This document shows, one piece after another, positions 5,722 to 8,023 of a DNA stretch of 8,023 bases. Numbering within the stretch: position 1 is the stretch's first letter; every line of letters begins with the position of its first letter. Both the position numbers and the translations under genes were made by a program. The notes under the pieces are model-generated. The model made no database searches and was not told the origin of the DNA. It saw nothing but the letters and a program-made list of their open reading frames with translations. The DNA is from Planctomycetota bacterium (lineage in GTDB: Bacteria > Planctomycetota > UBA1135 > GCA-002686595). The DNA is taken from the NCBI GenBank assembly GCA_028823185.1, contig JAPKBY010000062.1, positions 1 through 8,023 on the forward strand, written 5' to 3'.

Positions 5722-6644
5722 TGACGCTATTCGACTTCCACGCCCACTTCTTCGCGCGCCCCTTCTTCGATGCGCTCGCCGCTCAATCTCCTCAAGATGG
5801 AAGCCCATCCCAAAAGCTCGAACGAGTCGTCGAGAAGACAGGGATAGAGCTGCCCTCGAATGACATCGCAGCGCACACGCACCGCTGGGTCGAAGAGCTA
5901 GACCGACACGGAGTCTCAAGGATGGCTGCCTTCGCCAGCCTGCCTGAAGAGGCAGCCGCTGTGGCAGAGGCTGCAAAGCTTGCTCCAGAGCGCCTCGTGC
6001 CCTTCACCCTCGTGAACCCGATGGCCCCCGATGCGCCCGCAAAGGTCGAGCGCTTGATCAGCGAGCTGGGCTTCCGTGGCGTGCTCATGTTCCCGGCGAT
6101 GCACCACTACTCAATCGACGGACCTGAAGCGCGCGCTGTCTTCGAGGTCCTAGAGCGGCACAAGGCCCCCGCCTTCGTTCACTGCGGACTGCTCGTCGTC
6201 AAGCTGCGTGACGTCCTCGGACTGCCCCGAGCGCAGGACATTCAATACGCAAACCCGCTAGCCCTCATCCCCGCAGCTAACGCGCACCCCAACATCCCCT
6301 TCATCATCCCGCACTTTGGCGCCGGCCTCTTCAGAGAGGCGCTCCTAGCGGGAGCGCAGTGTGAGAACGTGCACGTCGACACCTCCTCAACGAACTCATG
6401 GCGCAAGACGCAGCCGGGGAATCCAGACCTCAGCTCCATCTTCGAGCGTGCCCTGGATGTCTTCGGGCCATCCCGCGTGATCTTCGGAACAGACAGCAAC
6501 GTCTTCCCCGCCGGCTGGCGAGCAGAGAGGCTTGCAGAGCAACGCGAGGCGCTGGGCGCGCTCAGTGTCAGCGAATCCGACTCAGACCTGATCTTCGGCG
6601 GCAACGCCGCGCGCCTCATCGACGCGACAAGCGCTGCTAGTTAG
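5721..6644 (+). CDS. Amidohydrolase_2-family metal-dependent hydrolase
   Basis: This 307-aa TIM-barrel protein has the N-terminal HxH (FDFHAHFF, H7 and H9), H154 in AFVHCG, H198 in IIPHFGAG and D258 in FGTDSN. It ends with IFGGNAARLI (291-300), typical of PF04909 amidohydrolases and decarboxylases. The metal would be bound by H7, H9, H154 or H198, and D258. Substrate and reaction type (hydrolysis or decarboxylation) are not known. The start ATG overlaps the TAA of the FkbM gene by one base (TAATG at 5719-5723), and AGAGGA lies at 5712-5717, so translation is coupled. Its last 8 bases overlap the end of the convergent eboB. The link with the methyltransferase suggests a shared small-molecule pathway, which is inference. 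Confidence 0.8.
   Translation: MTLFDFHAHFFARPFFDALAAQSPQDGSPSQKLERVVEKTGIELPSNDIAAHTHRWVEELDRHGVSRMAAFASLPEEAAAVAEAAKLAPERLVPFTLVNPMAPDAPAKVERLISELGFRGVLMFPAMHHYSIDGPEARAVFEVLERHKAPAFVHCGLLVVKLRDVLGLPRAQDIQYANPLALIPAANAHPNIPFIIPHFGAGLFREALLAGAQCENVHVDTSSTNSWRKTQPGNPDLSSIFERALDVFGPSRVIFGTDSNVFPAGWRAERLAEQREALGALSVSESDSDLIFGGNAARLIDATSAAS
6637..6644. other. 8-bp tail-to-tail overlap of eboB and the amidohydrolase gene
   Basis: The eboB stop (TAG, plus-strand CTA at 6637-6639) and the amidohydrolase stop (TAG at 6642-6644) overlap in an 8-bp segment. There is no room for separate terminators, so transcripts from both sides must run into the opposite gene. Confidence 0.8.
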
Positions 6645-7533
6645 GGACAGCCTCTCCGACCTTTGGCTCTTGCCCGCGCAAGACGCTGTTGTCGCTGAAG
6701 AGCTGAGTCTGGTCCACTTGCGGCGCGGCGAGCAGCTCCTCCACATCGATCTGCCCAGATTGAGCGTAGGCGTCTAAGGCGTTCTGCCAGGTCGTCTTCA
6801 CGACATCAGCTTCAGAGATGCCTCGCTCAAGCATGAGCTTGGCGGTCTTCGGAACCGAGAGAGGGTCACTCACGCCCCAGTCCGCAGAGCTGTCAACGAT
6901 GATGCGCTCCGATCCATACTTCTGAACGAGCTCAGCCATACGCTCTGAGCCCATCTTGGTGTGGGGATAGATCGTAAAGGCCGCCCAAGCCCCTGCATTC
7001 AAGGTGTCCTCAACCGTCTCTTCATTGTTGTGGTCAATGATCAGCTTCTCCATCGGCACGCCAGCGTTCTGAGCGACCTCGATCGAGCGAATGATCCCCT
7101 GCTTCTTGTCACGGTGCGGAGAGTGGACCATCACGACCATGTCATTCTCCTTCGCGAAGTTGAGCTGCCACTCATAAGCGCGCTCCTCTGCGGGGGTGAT
7201 CTCGTCGTAACCGATCTCACCGATCGCGACGACGCCCTCCTTCAATGCATAGAGAGGGAGGATCTCTAAGACCTCCTTCGCGAGCGCCTCATTGTTGGCT
7301 TCCTTTGAGTTGAGGCCGATCGCGCAGTAGTGCTTGATGCCGAACTGCGCAGCGCGAAAACGCTCCCAACCGATGAGACTGGCGTAGTAATCGGTAAAGG
7401 ACCCGAGCGTTGTACGCGGCTGACCGAGCCAGAAGGCCGGCTCGATGATGGCGCGCAAACCTGCCGCCGCCATGGCTTCATAGTCATCCGTAGTCCGGCT
7501 GGTCATGTGGATGTGGGGATCAAAGAATCTCAT
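6637..7533 (-). CDS. eboB: EboB, TatD-like metal-dependent hydrolase of the ebo cluster
   Basis: This 298-aa TIM-barrel protein contains FDPHIHM (4-10, ligands H7 and H9), TRTTDDYEA-like SRTTDDYEAMAAAG (12-25), EPAFWLGQPRT (31-41), GLNSKEANN (73-81), IGEIGYD (104-110, E106), MVHSPH (135-140, H137), IIDHNN (165-170, H168) and IIVDSSADWG (211-220, D214/D218). TatD enzymes are metal-dependent nucleases or hydrolases, but the SRTTDDYEAMAAAG and EPAFWLGQPRT segments are typical of the EboB branch. The activity of EboB is not established. In cyanobacteria the ebo genes are needed for a scytonemin precursor to reach the periplasm. It follows eboA by 64 nt on the same strand. GAGAG lies about 4 nt upstream of ATG 7533, and AAGAAG further up. 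Confidence 0.8.
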   Translation of the reverse strand: MRFFDPHIHMTSRTTDDYEAMAAAGLRAIIEPAFWLGQPRTTLGSFTDYYASLIGWERFRAAQFGIKHYCAIGLNSKEANNEALAKEVLEILPLYALKEGVVAIGEIGYDEITPAEERAYEWQLNFAKENDMVVMVHSPHRDKKQGIIRSIEVAQNAGVPMEKLIIDHNNEETVEDTLNAGAWAAFTIYPHTKMGSERMAELVQKYGSERIIVDSSADWGVSDPLSVPKTAKLMLERGISEADVVKTTWQNALDAYAQSGQIDVEELLAAPQVDQTQLFSDNSVLRGQEPKVGEAVPN

Positions 7534-7542
7534 CTGCTCTCA

Positions 7543-7602
7543 CTTCTTAAATTTCCGGGGACAGGCTTCTTAGAACTCAGGGCTGGCTTCTTAAAACTCA
7601 GG
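7543..7602. repeat. Tandem 21-23-bp REP-like repeats in the eboA-eboB junction
   Basis: GGCTTCTTAGAACTCAGG (7564-7581) and GGCTTCTTAAAACTCAGG (7585-7602) are 17/18 identical with a 21-bp period. A third, diverged unit starts with CTTCTTAAATTTCCGGGG (7543-7560). The mix of CTTCTTAAATT and CCGGGGACAGG is like the sequences found around REP-associated tyrosine transposase (RAYT, Y1_Tnp) genes in many bacteria; that comparison is from memory. The eboA stop TGA (7598-7600) lies inside the rightmost unit, and the leftmost unit reaches the eboB leader. No transposase gene is in the window. Confidence 0.55.
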
Positions 7603-8023
7603 AGACGGGGGTCAAGGCCGCGAGGTGACGCCAATCAGAGTGATGACTGCGACCCTCAAGGACTCTATCGATGGTATCCGACACCAGGGGATCTGCTTCA
7701 CTTCCAAGGTGAGATCTCAGCAGATCTGTACGCCCACTCCTGCCGAGCCCCATACATGCGCTGGCCCGCCCTAAGGGGGGAGCGCTAAAATCGAAGAGCT
7801 CAGCCTCAAGCGCCACGCGACCACGTTCCCCAGCGTGCTCACCGAGACACAGCCACAGCTCTGGCTGAACAGGTCGGTGAGCGCTGCGACGCTCCTCTGC
7901 GAGGTCTAGCGCCATCCGGGCGAGCTCGGCGTCGAGGCGTCGGTCGAGCCCTTTGACGCGCCACACAGGAGCCCCCACGAAGAGTGACTTCATCACGAGC
8001 TGTCGCCACGCGACCGCATCGAG
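7598..8023 (-). CDS. eboA: EboA, C-terminal part (gene runs off the window)
   Basis: The frame is open to the window end, so about 141 C-terminal residues are seen and the start is missing. The visible part includes AWRQLVMKSLFVGAPVWRV (just inside the edge), GLDRRLDAELARM and LDLAEERRSAHRPVQPELW. These match the conserved EboA pattern of MVLKALFVG, GLDxRxNxELARM and ERWAAGRxVxPELW. A helical segment follows (FSAPPLGRASACMGLGRSG...). EboA has no known enzymatic activity; it is the first gene of the ebo cluster. The GTG at 7996 is internal, not a start. The last residues (...ALTPVS) and the stop come from a tandem repeat, so the natural C-terminus may have been changed. eboB follows after 64 nt. 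Confidence 0.75.
   Translation of the reverse strand, partial: LDAVAWRQLVMKSLFVGAPVWRVKGLDRRLDAELARMALDLAEERRSAHRPVQPELWLCLGEHAGERGRVALEAELFDFSAPPLGRASACMGLGRSGRTDLLRSHLGSEADPLVSDTIDRVLEGRSHHSDWRHLAALTPVS

Noticed and set aside
5527..5976. Minus-strand 149-aa open frame across the methyltransferase/amidohydrolase junction
   Set aside because: Lies antisense to two well-supported coupled genes and has Arg-rich low-information sequence.
7330..7788. Plus-strand 152-aa open frame over the eboA-eboB junction
   Set aside because: It reads through the antisense of eboB, the repeats and eboA; both minus-strand genes have strong family motifs.
7598..7996. Complete 132-aa gene starting at GTG 7996
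   Set aside because: The frame stays open to the window edge and the residues upstream (AWRQL) continue the EboA pattern, so the GTG is internal.

Overview
The window looks like bacterial chromosome of moderately high GC. It is densely coded, with short intergenic gaps, two lipoproteins and a secreted MORN-repeat protein. That mix, with a large sulfatase-fold lipoprotein carrying an N-terminal beta-rich region, an FkbM methyltransferase and ebo genes, suggests a Gram-negative environmental bacterium. Planctomycetota is my best guess from style alone. There is no rRNA, tRNA, CRISPR array or recognisable complete transposon.

Layout. Positions 1-364 precede the first gene and are visibly more AT-rich than the rest. 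They hold a 7-bp inverted repeat and an open frame without a start codon, possibly a decayed gene. Three plus-strand genes for exported proteins follow: a sulfatase/phosphodiesterase-fold lipoprotein with Thr in place of the formylglycine Cys (365-2803), a HELVH zinc-metalloprotease-like lipoprotein (2892-3908), and a small MORN-type repeat protein (3985-4308). The MORN gene is tail-to-tail with a minus-strand PTPS/QueD-family pterin gene (4305-4796) that lacks the usual catalytic Cys and His but has the ExxHGH signature of PTPS-III. Divergent from it is a translationally coupled plus-strand pair: an FkbM methyltransferase (4885-5721) and an amidohydrolase_2-family TIM barrel (5721-6644).

The right end carries, on the minus strand, eboA (C-terminal part only, running off the window) followed by eboB, a TatD-like hydrolase. 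These are the first two genes of the ebo (eboABCDEF) cluster, known from cyanobacteria, other bacteria and eustigmatophyte endosymbionts and linked in cyanobacteria to moving or maturing a secondary-metabolite precursor at the cell envelope. Here eboB ends against a convergent gene, so eboC-F are not downstream. The 64-nt eboA-eboB junction is filled by about three tandem 21-23-bp repeat units resembling REP/RAYT-associated sequence. One unit supplies the eboA stop codon and another reaches into the eboB leader.

Overall, the left half is an envelope/secreted-protein block. The right half has pterin metabolism, a methyltransferase-hydrolase pair and the start of an apparently rearranged ebo locus.
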